Assembly: GCF_003999975.1 (NCBI RefSeq)
Contig: NZ_RJAC01000016.1
Span: 62,001 to 126,000, forward strand
Length of the DNA: 64,000 nt
Source of the DNA: Actinoplanes solisilvae
Lineage (GTDB): Bacteria; Actinomycetota; Actinomycetes; Mycobacteriales; Micromonosporaceae
Direction: 5' to 3'
Position 1 is the first letter of the stretch; each line of letters begins with the position of its first letter. The translations under genes and the position numbers were made by a program. This document shows positions 1 through 7,918 of the stretch, in pieces. The notes beneath the pieces are model-generated. The model saw only the letters and a program-made list of their open reading frames with translations. It was not told the DNA's origin and searched no databases.

Positions 1-822
1 CACCCAGGTGAAGTCGACCTTGGCCTTCTTGCGCCCCTTGAGCAGCGCGGTGTCGTCCTTGACGGCGACCTTGCGGGCGAGCGCGGGCACGTGCCACGCG
101 CCGCAGACCACGGCGATGTCGTCGTAGGACTTGCGTACCTCGCGCAGCACCCCGCGCATGTAGGCCTCGCGCACCAGGTCGTCCGGGTCTTCGTACGACT
201 GCTCGCGGATGGCCGTCATCGCCTCGGCGATCGCCTCGAACGCCGGCATTCCCCGATGCTCGACGACGTCTTCCCACCAGCGCTCGGGGTCATCGTAGCC
301 GGCCGCGGCCGCCAGTTCCCCGATCGGATCGACCGGCCGCCGTGGCGGCTCGCCCCCACGCGGCCCGGCGTCACCCCCGCCCGGCCCGGCGTCGGCAGGC
401 CCGGCGTCGGCAGGCCCGGCGTCGGCAGGTCCGGCGTCAGCGGCGTCGGGCCCGTCGCCGGCGTCGCCCGGCGCAGGCTCAGCGGGCCGCGCCGGGCGTG
501 CGTCGTCGGCCAGCCGATAGGCGAAGGGCAGGTCGAAGAAGCGCACCGGCACCCCGCGTTCGACCGCCCACCGGATCGCCTGCCACTCGGGCGAGAAGAC
601 CGCGAACGGCCAGAACGCCGCCCGTCGCGGATCGTCGGCCGCGTAGCCCAGCAGGGCCACCGGCGGTTCCAGGCCCGAGTCGGCCACCCAGCGCACGAGC
701 GCGTCGGCCTCGGGCGGCCCCTCGACCAGCAGCACCTCGGGTGGTTGGCGTTCGAGTTCCTGCACCACGGCCCGGGCCGACCCCGGCCCGTGGTGACGGA
801 TGCCGTAGAGCCGCTCAGGCAT
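1..822 (-). CDS. DUF5682 family protein (3' end outside window)
   Basis: The protein starts MPERLYGIRHHGPGSARAV and soon has VEGPPEAD, the typical opening of DUF5682 proteins that sit beside MoxR ATPases in actinobacteria. Function is unknown. Only 274 residues are inside the window and the C-terminus lies to the left. The ATG at 822 overlaps the MoxR stop codon by 8 bases, so the two are translationally coupled. Around residues 127-146 there is a low-complexity Ala/Asp/Gly/Pro stretch with repeated ADAGP units, encoded by a 15-bp tandem repeat; it looks like a flexible linker. By family context it should work with the MoxR ATPase, and a VWA-domain gene is often next in such operons; I infer one may follow beyond the left edge. 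Confidence 0.85.
   Translation of the reverse strand, partial: MPERLYGIRHHGPGSARAVVQELERQPPEVLLVEGPPEADALVRWVADSGLEPPVALLGYAADDPRRAAFWPFAVFSPEWQAIRWAVERGVPVRFFDLPFAYRLADDARPARPAEPAPGDAGDGPDAADAGPADAGPADAGPADAGPGGGDAGPRGGEPPRRPVDPIGELAAAAGYDDPERWWEDVVEHRGMPAFEAIAEAMTAIREQSYEDPDDLVREAYMRGVLREVRKSYDDIAVVCGAWHVPALARKVAVKDDTALLKGRKKAKVDFTWV
383..442. repeat. 15-bp tandem repeat inside the DUF5682 gene, about 3.8 copies
   Basis: The plus strand reads ggcccggcgtcggca three times in a row from 383, then a fourth diverged copy. The unit is a multiple of three and encodes repeated Ala-Asp-Ala-Gly-Pro in the minus-strand protein, so copy-number change would keep the frame. It is coding and too short and regular to be a CRISPR. 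Confidence 0.8.
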
Positions 823-1876
823 CGCGGGCGGCCCGGTAGAAGTCACGCCAGTCGGCGCGCTCCCGCACGACCGTCTCGAGGTATTCGCGCCAGACCACGC
901 CGTCGGACACCGGGTCTTTCACGACCGCGCCGACGATGCCCGAGGCCACGTCGGCCGGGTGGAGACGGCCGTCGCCGAAGTGGGCCGCGAGCGCCAGGCC
1001 GTTCGTGATCACCGAGATCGCCTCGGCCGTCGACAGCGTGCCGGTGGGGGACTTGAGTTTGGTGCGCCCGTCCTCGGTGAGGCCGCCGCGCAGCTCGCGG
1101 AAGATGGTCACCACCCGGCGGATCTCGTCGAGCGCGGCCGGCACCTCGGGCAGGTCGAGCGACCGGCCGAGCTGCTCCACCCGGCGCGCGACGATCTCGA
1201 CCTCGTCGTCGGCCGAGGCCGGCACCGGCAGCACGACCGTGTTGAACCGGCGGCGCAGCGCGCTGGACAGCTCGTTCACCCCACGGTCGCGGTCGTTGGC
1301 CGTGGCGATCAGGTTGAAGCCACGTTCGGCCTGCACCTCGGTGTTCAGCTCGGGCACCGGCAGCGTCTTCTCGGACAGGATCGTGATCAGCGCGTCCTGC
1401 ACGTCGGAGGGCACGCGGGTGAGTTCTTCGAGCCGGGCGATCGTGCCGGTGCGCATGGCCCGCATGATCGGGCTGGGCACGAGGGCGGCGTCAGTCGGGC
1501 CCTCGGCGAGAAGACGGGCGTAGTTCCACCCGTAGCGGATCGCCTCTTCGGCCGTGCCGGCGGTGCCCTGCACGAGCAGCGTCGAGTCGCCCGAGACGGC
1601 GGCCGCGAGATGCTCGGAGACCCAGGTCTTGGCCGTGCCCGGGACGCCGAGCAGCAGCAGCGCCCGGTCGGTTACGAGGGTCGAGACCGCCACCTCCATG
1701 AGCCGGCGCGGTCCCACGTACTTGGGGGTGATCTTGGCGCCGTCGCCGAGCAGGTAGGTCACCACGGCCTGCGGGGAGAGCCGCCAGCCGGGCGGACGCG
1801 GGCGGTCGTCGGACGCGGCGAGGAGGGCCAGCTCCTCGGCGTACTGGTCCTCGGCGTGCGGGCGAAGCGCGGTCAC
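815..1876 (-). CDS. MoxR-family AAA+ ATPase
   Basis: A 353-aa AAA+ ATPase of the MoxR type. It has a Walker A motif GVPGTAKT near residue 60, then a MoxR-like segment (VQDALITILSE), a sensor region LIATANDRDRG and the arginine-rich SSALRRRF. The usual Walker B aspartate-glutamate reads LEELTR, i.e. Glu in place of Asp. GTG at 1876 is chosen because GAGGAG lies 6 bases upstream and the product opens MTALRPHAEDQ; longer readings have a very arginine-rich non-protein-like extension. It lies between the SWIM/DUF5691 gene (78 bp upstream) and the DUF5682 gene (8-base overlap downstream). MoxR ATPases are thought to act as chaperone-like remodelers with VWA partners; the substrate here is unknown. 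Confidence 0.92.
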   Translation of the reverse strand: MTALRPHAEDQYAEELALLAASDDRPRPPGWRLSPQAVVTYLLGDGAKITPKYVGPRRLMEVAVSTLVTDRALLLLGVPGTAKTWVSEHLAAAVSGDSTLLVQGTAGTAEEAIRYGWNYARLLAEGPTDAALVPSPIMRAMRTGTIARLEELTRVPSDVQDALITILSEKTLPVPELNTEVQAERGFNLIATANDRDRGVNELSSALRRRFNTVVLPVPASADDEVEIVARRVEQLGRSLDLPEVPAALDEIRRVVTIFRELRGGLTEDGRTKLKSPTGTLSTAEAISVITNGLALAAHFGDGRLHPADVASGIVGAVVKDPVSDGVVWREYLETVVRERADWRDFYRAARDA

Positions 1877-1953
1877 GGGTAACTCCTCAGTCGTCGCCAG
1901 AACGCAGGCTACTGCCTGGCTCTGACAGAAAGTCAGGTGTGAAAGGGCGGGTG

Positions 1954-4731
1954 TCAGGAGGCTTTGAGCTCGTCGAGCATCTCTTGGCGGAAGGTCAGGG
2001 TGCGGGCCAGGTCGGCCACCGGCCGCACCCGCGACGCGTCGGCCGGCTCCTGGTCGAGTTGCAGGGCCAGGCGGGCGACCAGGTCGGCGTAGCCCGGCGG
2101 CATCGACAGGCCGGCCGCGCGGCACAGCTCGCCGAGCTGCCACGTGTGCCGGTCGGTGCGGGCCCGGTGGGCGATCGTCTCGAGCACGGCGACGGACAAC
2201 TCTTCGGGCCAGTGGCCGGGGTGCAGCGCGAGCAGCCGGTTGGCCAGCGGGTCGTCGCGGCGCAGCGCGTCGGCGGCCAGCCGGCCGAGCTCGTCGGGCG
2301 GGAGCACGAGGTGCAGGTCCCACCGGACGGATTCGCGCAGGGCCGCGGCGGCGTCGCGCAGCAGCGTGCCGGCCCAGGCCGGGTCGTGCTGGACGACGGC
2401 GGCCTTGGCCCAGCCGTGCAGCAGCGGTGTCTCCCAGTCGTTGCCGCGGGCCAGCCGCAGCATCGTCGCGGGGTCGGACCAGACGTCGAGCGGGGCGCCG
2501 GCCACAACCTCTTCGAGCAGCCACGCGCTCACCCCGATGCCGCGCGCGGGGGTGGCGGCCACCCCGTCGCGGCGCAGGGCGGCGTCGAGATCCTCGGGCG
2601 GGGTGACCACGAGCCGGTCGGCGCCCGGTGCGCGCTTCTCGCGTTGGACCAGGGCGAGGGCCCGCGTCGCCATCCGTGTGCGCAGCCCCGAGCCGGGCAG
2701 CCGGCGCAGCAGGGCGAGCGCGGCCTCGCGAACCTCTTTGCGGCGGTCGTCGAGGGCCCGCTCGAGGAACGCGTCGTCGTCGGGCGACAGGCCGGTGGCC
2801 AGCGCGCCGACGAAGCGGGCCCGGTCGTCGGACGACTCTTGCGACCAGGTGCTCTCGACCAGCTCGCGGGCCTGGGCGGGGTCGCTCGACCGTAGCGCGG
2901 TCACATGGCCGAGCCGCTCGCCGGAGCTGCCGGTGTGCCAGTCGACCAGGATCGTCGGGGTCGGTGCCTCGTCGCGCAGCCAGCGCCAGTCGGCCCGCAT
3001 GCCGGCCAGCCAGGCGCCCCGCTGACCCGCGACCCGGGCCAGCGCCGGACGGATCAGCGAGTTGCGGCGGCCGGCGTCGAGCAGGGCCGGCAGCGCGACC
3101 GACGGCACGTGGCCGCCCCGCTCGGCGGCGGCGTCGAGCCACTGGGTCAGCAGCTCTTGCGCGAGCTGGGCCCCACCCGGAACGCCCTCGGCGAGGATGC
3201 GCGTCAGGCGGGCCGACGGCAGGGGGACGAGGGTTTCCGCGGGGGCGGCCGGCACCGGTTCGTGGCCGAGGGCGGGCAGCACCCCGGCCCGGCGGCGGGC
3301 CAGCGCGACCGCGGCCGCGTCGAGCAGCGAGGACTCGCCCGCCCACGGGCGGCGGTTGGTGCCGACCAGGGCGGCGGCCAGCAGCTCGGCCGGCAGTTCG
3401 GGCCGGCGCGGGGAGCCGGAGTCGGGCACCGGGGGAGCGGCGGCCACGAACGCGCCCTCGGCCCACGCTGCGAGCGGCCGCAGGCCGGAGGGCGACCACT
3501 CGGCGGCGACCGTCGCCGGGCTGCCGCCGGCCGCGGCCAGCAACCACCACGGCTCGCGGTGCCCGGGGGCGAGGGGCAGGGCGGCGCCGGTCGCGTCGAC
3601 CAGCAGGCCCTCGGCGCTGGGCGCAACCCCGGCGAGCAGCACGGGAGCGTCGTAGCGCCAGGGTTCGGCGGCGACCGTCGAGCTGTAGCCGGCGAGGGCC
3701 TCGGCGAGCGGGACGGCCCCGTCGGGCTCACGGAACGGCTCGGCCGCGCTGACCCGCTCGGCGACCAGCGCCCGCAGCGGGGCGGCGCCGGGATAGAACG
3801 TCAGCTCGCCGCGGAACTCGGTGCCGGGGACCAGGTCGGAGGTCATCGGCTGGCCGGGCGCGGCGAACGAGAGCACCAGCGCGAACCGGCCCTGGGCCGA
3901 GCCGCGCAGCCATGTGCGCCGGGTGGTCAGGGCGCCGTCGTCGGTCTCGACCTGGCCGAGCACCTGCCAGCGGTCGGCGACACGTGGGCCGGCCAGCACC
4001 TCTTCGGTGGCGACCGGGAAGCCGATGCGGCTGCGCACGGTCGCGGCCAGATCGGGCGGCAGGTCGGCCAGGCGGTCGTAGCCCGACACGAGCAGCCGCA
4101 GCAGGGCGAGCTCGCCGAGCAGCCGGTCGGCCCAGTGCGGCCCGATACCGGCGATCGAGCCGAGCCGCCGCACGGCGCCCGCGGCCGCCGGGGCCTGCGC
4201 GTCGACCAGGCGGGCGGCCATCGCCTCGAACGGCTGGTGACCGCCGCGCTGAGTTCCGGCCAGCTGAGCCCCGGCCAGGCCCTGCCGGATCTGGTCGTCG
4301 AGCCAGCGGCGCAGCTCGGCCAGGCCACCGGCGACCCGCTCGGCGCGCTGCTCGACCCGTTTCGCGGCGGCGGCCGGGTCGGGCGCGGCGGCCGGCTTGG
4401 GTTTGGCCGCGGCGCGGGCGGCCCGAGCAGCCTGCCACTCCAGGGCGAACGCGGCCGCCGGGCCGTCGGCCACATCGGACTCGGCCCAGAGAAGCAGCAG
4501 GCCCAGCGCGTGCTTGCAGGGGATCTTGCGGCTCGGGCAGGAGCACTTGAACGCCGGGCCGCTCAGGTCGACGCAGACCTGATAGTTGCGCAACTGTCCC
4601 CACAGGATGTCGTCGAGCCGCCCGGTCGCCGACCACGCGGTGGGGGCGGAGAGGCCACGGGCGGCCTTGACCGACGAGGCGTCGGGGGCGAGCGTCTCGA
4701 CCTGGGCGGCGGACCATCGTTCAGCGGGCAC
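1954..4731 (-). CDS. SWIM zinc-finger / DUF5691 fusion protein
   Basis: About 925 aa. The N-terminal part has a SWIM zinc finger, Cys-x-Cys-x6-Cys-x-His (CSCPSRKIPCKH), near residues 63-74, followed by an Ala/Pro-rich linker. From about residue 448 the sequence changes to a DUF5691-type region beginning ELLAAALVGTNRRPW, with helical repeat-like segments to the C-terminus. SWIM and DUF5691 proteins are, as I recall, often separate neighbouring genes in actinobacterial MoxR operons; here they are one uninterrupted frame. GTG at 4731 has AGGG 7 bases upstream; TTG at 4737 is an alternative but has AGGG directly against it. It is the first gene of the three-gene minus-strand module. SWIM domains bind nucleic acids or proteins; the role here is unknown. 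Confidence 0.85.
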   Translation of the reverse strand: MPAERWSAAQVETLAPDASSVKAARGLSAPTAWSATGRLDDILWGQLRNYQVCVDLSGPAFKCSCPSRKIPCKHALGLLLLWAESDVADGPAAAFALEWQAARAARAAAKPKPAAAPDPAAAAKRVEQRAERVAGGLAELRRWLDDQIRQGLAGAQLAGTQRGGHQPFEAMAARLVDAQAPAAAGAVRRLGSIAGIGPHWADRLLGELALLRLLVSGYDRLADLPPDLAATVRSRIGFPVATEEVLAGPRVADRWQVLGQVETDDGALTTRRTWLRGSAQGRFALVLSFAAPGQPMTSDLVPGTEFRGELTFYPGAAPLRALVAERVSAAEPFREPDGAVPLAEALAGYSSTVAAEPWRYDAPVLLAGVAPSAEGLLVDATGAALPLAPGHREPWWLLAAAGGSPATVAAEWSPSGLRPLAAWAEGAFVAAAPPVPDSGSPRRPELPAELLAAALVGTNRRPWAGESSLLDAAAVALARRRAGVLPALGHEPVPAAPAETLVPLPSARLTRILAEGVPGGAQLAQELLTQWLDAAAERGGHVPSVALPALLDAGRRNSLIRPALARVAGQRGAWLAGMRADWRWLRDEAPTPTILVDWHTGSSGERLGHVTALRSSDPAQARELVESTWSQESSDDRARFVGALATGLSPDDDAFLERALDDRRKEVREAALALLRRLPGSGLRTRMATRALALVQREKRAPGADRLVVTPPEDLDAALRRDGVAATPARGIGVSAWLLEEVVAGAPLDVWSDPATMLRLARGNDWETPLLHGWAKAAVVQHDPAWAGTLLRDAAAALRESVRWDLHLVLPPDELGRLAADALRRDDPLANRLLALHPGHWPEELSVAVLETIAHRARTDRHTWQLGELCRAAGLSMPPGYADLVARLALQLDQEPADASRVRPVADLARTLTFRQEMLDELKAS

Positions 4732-4809
4732 GGGCAAACCCTAGGACGGAGGTACGACAATTTCGCCGGCGGCGGTGGAATGATCGAGGGAGCTCACCGA
4801 GGGGGATTT

Positions 4810-5457
4810 ATGAAGGTCGTGATCTTCGGGGCGACCGGGATGGTCGGCCAGGGCGCGCTGCGGGCGAGCCTGCTCGCACCCGACGTCGAATCGGTTCTGG
4901 CGGTGATCCGCACGCCGACCGGCGTCTCCCATCCGCGCCTGCGCGAGGTCAAGCTCGACGATTTCACCGACCTCGCTCCCATCCAGGACGAGCTGCGCGG
5001 TTACGACACGTGCTTCTACTGTCTCGGAGTGTCGTCGGTCGGGCTCGACGAGGCGGCGTACACCAGGGTCTCCTATGACTACCCGATGGCCGCCGCGCGT
5101 GTGTTCGCCGAGCTCAACCCCCTGACGACCTTCGTGTACGTCTCGGGGGCCGGAACGAATCCGCGGGGTCGTCAGATGTGGGCCCGGGTCAAGGGTCGCG
5201 CCGAACGTGACATCCTCGCTTTGCTGCCCAACGCCTACGCCTTCCGCCCCGGCATGATTCAGCCGACCCACGGCGTACGCTCCAAGACCGGCTGGTACAA
5301 CGCCCTCTACACCGCCGCGGCACCCCTGGTCCCGCTGCTCGAGCGGGTGGCCCCGAAATACGTCACCACCAGCGACAAGCTGGGCCAGGCGATGCTGCGC
5401 GCGGCCCGGGTCGGCTTCCCGAACCACATCGTCGAGAACGCCGACTTCCGCCCCTGA
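4810..5457 (+). CDS. NAD(P)-binding Rossmann-fold oxidoreductase/epimerase-like
   Basis: A 215-aa short-chain/NAD-epimerase-like protein. The N-terminus MKVVIFGATGMVGQG is a Rossmann GxxGxxG dinucleotide-binding loop. A later YVSGAG segment matches the strand that carries the catalytic Ser in atypical SDR proteins of the NmrA/HTATIP2-like group. No clear YxxxK pair was identified, so activity is uncertain. ATG at 4810 follows the G-rich stretch gagggggatt, a workable ribosome site. It is transcribed away from the MoxR module and convergent with the glutathione-transferase-like gene, with 3 bases between the two stops. Confidence 0.85.
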   Translation: MKVVIFGATGMVGQGALRASLLAPDVESVLAVIRTPTGVSHPRLREVKLDDFTDLAPIQDELRGYDTCFYCLGVSSVGLDEAAYTRVSYDYPMAAARVFAELNPLTTFVYVSGAGTNPRGRQMWARVKGRAERDILALLPNAYAFRPGMIQPTHGVRSKTGWYNALYTAAAPLVPLLERVAPKYVTTSDKLGQAMLRAARVGFPNHIVENADFRP

Positions 5458-5460
5458 GCG

Positions 5461-6462
5461 TCAGGCGCCGTGGCCCTCGGGCACCCGCTCGGCCGGCTTC
5501 GGGGGCGGCGGCGGAGTGCCGTCGCCGAAGGGCCGCCCGCCCAGCTTCTCGCGGCCGTGCTCGGTCAGCCAGCCGGCCGTGTCAGGCCCGAGCGGCACGA
5601 TTCCGGTGGGATTGATGTCTTTGTGGACGATGTAGTAGTGCTTCTTGATGTCCACGAAGTCGATCGTGTCGCCGAAACCCGGGGTCTGGAAGAGGTCGCG
5701 CGCATAGGCCCACAGCACCGGCATCTCGGTCAGTTTGCTGCGATTGCACTTGAAATGCCCGTGATAGGCCGCGTCGAACCGCGCCAGGGTCGTGAACAGC
5801 CGCACGTCAGCCTCGGTGATCGTGTCCCCGACGAGATAGCGCTGCCCGGCCAGCAGGTCCGAGAGCTGGTCAAGGCGAGAGAAGAGCCGCTCGTACGCCT
5901 TCTCGTACGACTCCTGCGTGCCGGCGAACCCGGCCCGGTAGACGCCGTTGTTCACGTCCGAGAAGACGAACTTGTTGACCTTGTCGATCTGGTCGCGCAG
6001 CTCCTCCGGGTACAGCTTCGGCGCCCCTTCGCGGTGATAGGCCGTCCACTCCAGCGACAGGTCGATCGTGATCTGCGCGAAGTCGTTGGTCACCACCTGA
6101 CCGGTCGGGATGTCGACTATCGCCGGCACGGTGATGCCCTTGTCGTAACCCGGGAACCGCTTGAAGTACGCCTCCTGCAGCCGCTCGATGCCGAGCACCG
6201 GATCGCGCCCGCCCGGGTCAAGATCAAAAGTCCAGCTGCGTACGTCATGGGTGGGCCCCGCTACGCCCATCGACAACGCATCTTCGAGACCGAGCAGACG
6301 CCGTACGATGATGGCCCGGTTTGCCCACGGGCAAGCGCGAGCCACCGCGAGCCGATAACGCCCCGGCTCGACCGGGTAGCCGTCCCGGCCGTCCGCGGTG
6401 ATCCGGGTCGCGATGTATCGCTGGTCCCGGGTGAATTCTCCGGTCGGGTTCACGTACGCCAT
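5461..6462 (-). CDS. Xi-class glutathione S-transferase / glutathionyl-hydroquinone reductase
   Basis: A 333-aa protein with the ACPWANR active-site motif near residue 45. The Cys-Pro-Trp-Ala signature defines Xi-class enzymes (E. coli YqjG, PcpF), which reduce glutathionyl-hydroquinones through the catalytic Cys. Length and the long C-terminal helical domain fit the family. The start ATG at 6462 has a near-perfect ribosome site (AGGAGG) immediately upstream. Actinomycetes generally use mycothiol rather than glutathione, so the physiological thiol is probably mycothiol; that is inference. The Pro-rich C-terminal tail (about residues 312-330) is a disordered extension. Confidence 0.92.
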   Translation of the reverse strand: MAYVNPTGEFTRDQRYIATRITADGRDGYPVEPGRYRLAVARACPWANRAIIVRRLLGLEDALSMGVAGPTHDVRSWTFDLDPGGRDPVLGIERLQEAYFKRFPGYDKGITVPAIVDIPTGQVVTNDFAQITIDLSLEWTAYHREGAPKLYPEELRDQIDKVNKFVFSDVNNGVYRAGFAGTQESYEKAYERLFSRLDQLSDLLAGQRYLVGDTITEADVRLFTTLARFDAAYHGHFKCNRSKLTEMPVLWAYARDLFQTPGFGDTIDFVDIKKHYYIVHKDINPTGIVPLGPDTAGWLTEHGREKLGGRPFGDGTPPPPPKPAERVPEGHGA

Positions 6463-6558
6463 GCCTCCTATCCTGCGGCGCGCGAGCGGCCCTCGCCCAC
6501 CGGATGCGACTTCGCCACAACTGTCACAGACGCGGGGCGGATCTGACAGAGTTGCGTG

Positions 6559-7659
6559 ATGCCCGTGGTGATCCGGAGCTATCTGACGCAATGGACGGTC
6601 TTCGTGCCGATCATCGCGATCGTGGTGCTCGCGCTCACCTGGGGCCGCGACCTGCCCGTGGTGCTGGTCGTGGTGGCTGCTTGCCTGCTCGGCGGGGCCG
6701 TGCTGGCCGCCGTCCACCACGCCGAGGTCGTCGCGCACCGGGTCGGTGAACCGTTCGGATCCCTGGTCCTGGCCATCGCCGTCACGATCATCGAGGTCGC
6801 CCTGATCGTCACCCTGATGATCAGCGGCGGCGAGAAGACCCAGGCCCTGGCCCGGGACACCGTCTTCGCCGCCGTCATGATCACCCTGAACGGGCTGCTC
6901 GGCCTGTCCATCCTGGTCGGCGCCCTGCGGCGGCACGTCGCGGTCTTCAACGCCGAGGGCACCGGCGGAGCCTTCGCGACCGTCGCCACGCTGGCCACTC
7001 TGAGCCTCGTGCTGCCCAGCTTCACCACCAGCCGCCCGGGCCCGCAGTTCTCCCCGGCCCAGCTCACCTTCGCCGCCGTTGCCTCGCTCGCCCTTTATGC
7101 CCTCTTCGTCATGGTGCAGACCAGTCGCCACCGCGAATACTTCCTGCCCACCACGACCAGCGGCAAAGTGATCGAGGCCGAGGAACACGCCGACCCGGCA
7201 AGCGGCCGCACCGCCCTGGCCAGCGTCGGCGTGCTGATGGTCGCCCTGATCGCGGTCGTGGGTCTGGCCAAGGGTGTCTCCCCGTCGATCGAGCGGAGCG
7301 TCGACTCGATCGGCCTCCCCCAGGCGGTCGTCGGCGTGGTGATCGCCCTGCTGGTCCTGCTCCCCGAGACGATCGCCGCCGTCCGGTCGGCCGCCCGCGA
7401 CCGCGTGCAGACCAGCCTCAACCTCGCGGTCGGCTCGGCCATGGCCAGCATCGGCCTGACCATCCCGGCCATCGCGATCGCCATGATCTGGCTGGACGGC
7501 CCGCTCCTGCTCGGCCTGGGCGGCACCCAGATGGTCCTGTTGGCCCTGACCGTCGCGGTCGGCACCCTGACCATCGTCCCCGGCCGCGCGAACGTGCTGC
7601 AGGGCGGCGTCCACATTGCGCTTTTCGCGGCCTTCCTCTTCCTGGCCGCCAGCCCATAG
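6559..7659 (+). CDS. chaA: ChaA-type Ca2+/H+ antiporter
   Basis: A 366-aa membrane protein with about 11 hydrophobic segments in two halves. The first half has the motif GEPFGSLVLAIAVTIIEVAL, which matches the acidic-helix repeat of ChaA/CAX calcium-proton exchangers; the second half has LLPETIAAVRSAARDRVQ at the equivalent place. The central loop is short and hydrophilic (about residues 195-215, EAEEHADP). ATG at 6559 is used; a GTG directly before it (6556) is possible. Expected to export Ca2+ or Na+/K+ in exchange for protons at the cytoplasmic membrane. It is divergent from the glutathione-transferase-like gene, with 96 bases between the starts. Confidence 0.92.
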   Translation: MPVVIRSYLTQWTVFVPIIAIVVLALTWGRDLPVVLVVVAACLLGGAVLAAVHHAEVVAHRVGEPFGSLVLAIAVTIIEVALIVTLMISGGEKTQALARDTVFAAVMITLNGLLGLSILVGALRRHVAVFNAEGTGGAFATVATLATLSLVLPSFTTSRPGPQFSPAQLTFAAVASLALYALFVMVQTSRHREYFLPTTTSGKVIEAEEHADPASGRTALASVGVLMVALIAVVGLAKGVSPSIERSVDSIGLPQAVVGVVIALLVLLPETIAAVRSAARDRVQTSLNLAVGSAMASIGLTIPAIAIAMIWLDGPLLLGLGGTQMVLLALTVAVGTLTIVPGRANVLQGGVHIALFAAFLFLAASP

Positions 7660-7753
7660 GCGGTTGACTCGTCGCAGTGCCTGACTCGAAACCAGGAAAT
7701 AGACTCCTCCCCGCGCGTTTTGCTCGGGTCAGGGCTGATCTCAGCCTCGGCAG

Positions 7754-7918
7754 TCAGTCGGTACGGGTACGGAGGCTTCGCGCCAAGGCCGGGATCATCA
7801 CCGCCGCTGCTACGAGGTGCAGCGCGGCCAGGGTCGTGGCCAGGGCGGCGGCGAGGGTGGCGGCGGCTCCCGTGACCGCGAATCGGCGAGCGCGAGTCGT
7901 CCGTACGGTTGTGGTCAT
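7754..7918 (-). CDS. small membrane protein (54 aa) coupled to the ECF sigma gene
   Basis: A 54-aa ORF beginning MTTTVRTTRARRFAV, with a basic N-terminus, a single hydrophobic helix (about residues 15-45, Ala/Leu-rich) and a basic end (ARSLRTRTD). Its ATG shares one base with the sigma-factor stop (TGATG), so translation is very likely coupled. No family recognised. The position directly after an ECF sigma gene could suit a small anti-sigma or membrane-sensor role, but no conserved anti-sigma motif is visible. Coding potential rests on the coupling and membrane-protein composition only. Confidence 0.5.
   Translation of the reverse strand: MTTTVRTTRARRFAVTGAAATLAAALATTLAALHLVAAAVMIPALARSLRTRTD

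Noticed and set aside
383..442. CRISPR-like short repeat
   Set aside because: A 15-bp tandem coding repeat without spacers, in frame with DUF5682.
2905..4800. Long plus-strand open frame continuing into the NAD(P)-binding gene
   Set aside because: It is the antisense shadow of the SWIM/DUF5691 gene, Arg/Gly/Gln-rich with no motifs. Only the part from 4810, with its own ribosome site and Rossmann motif, is real.
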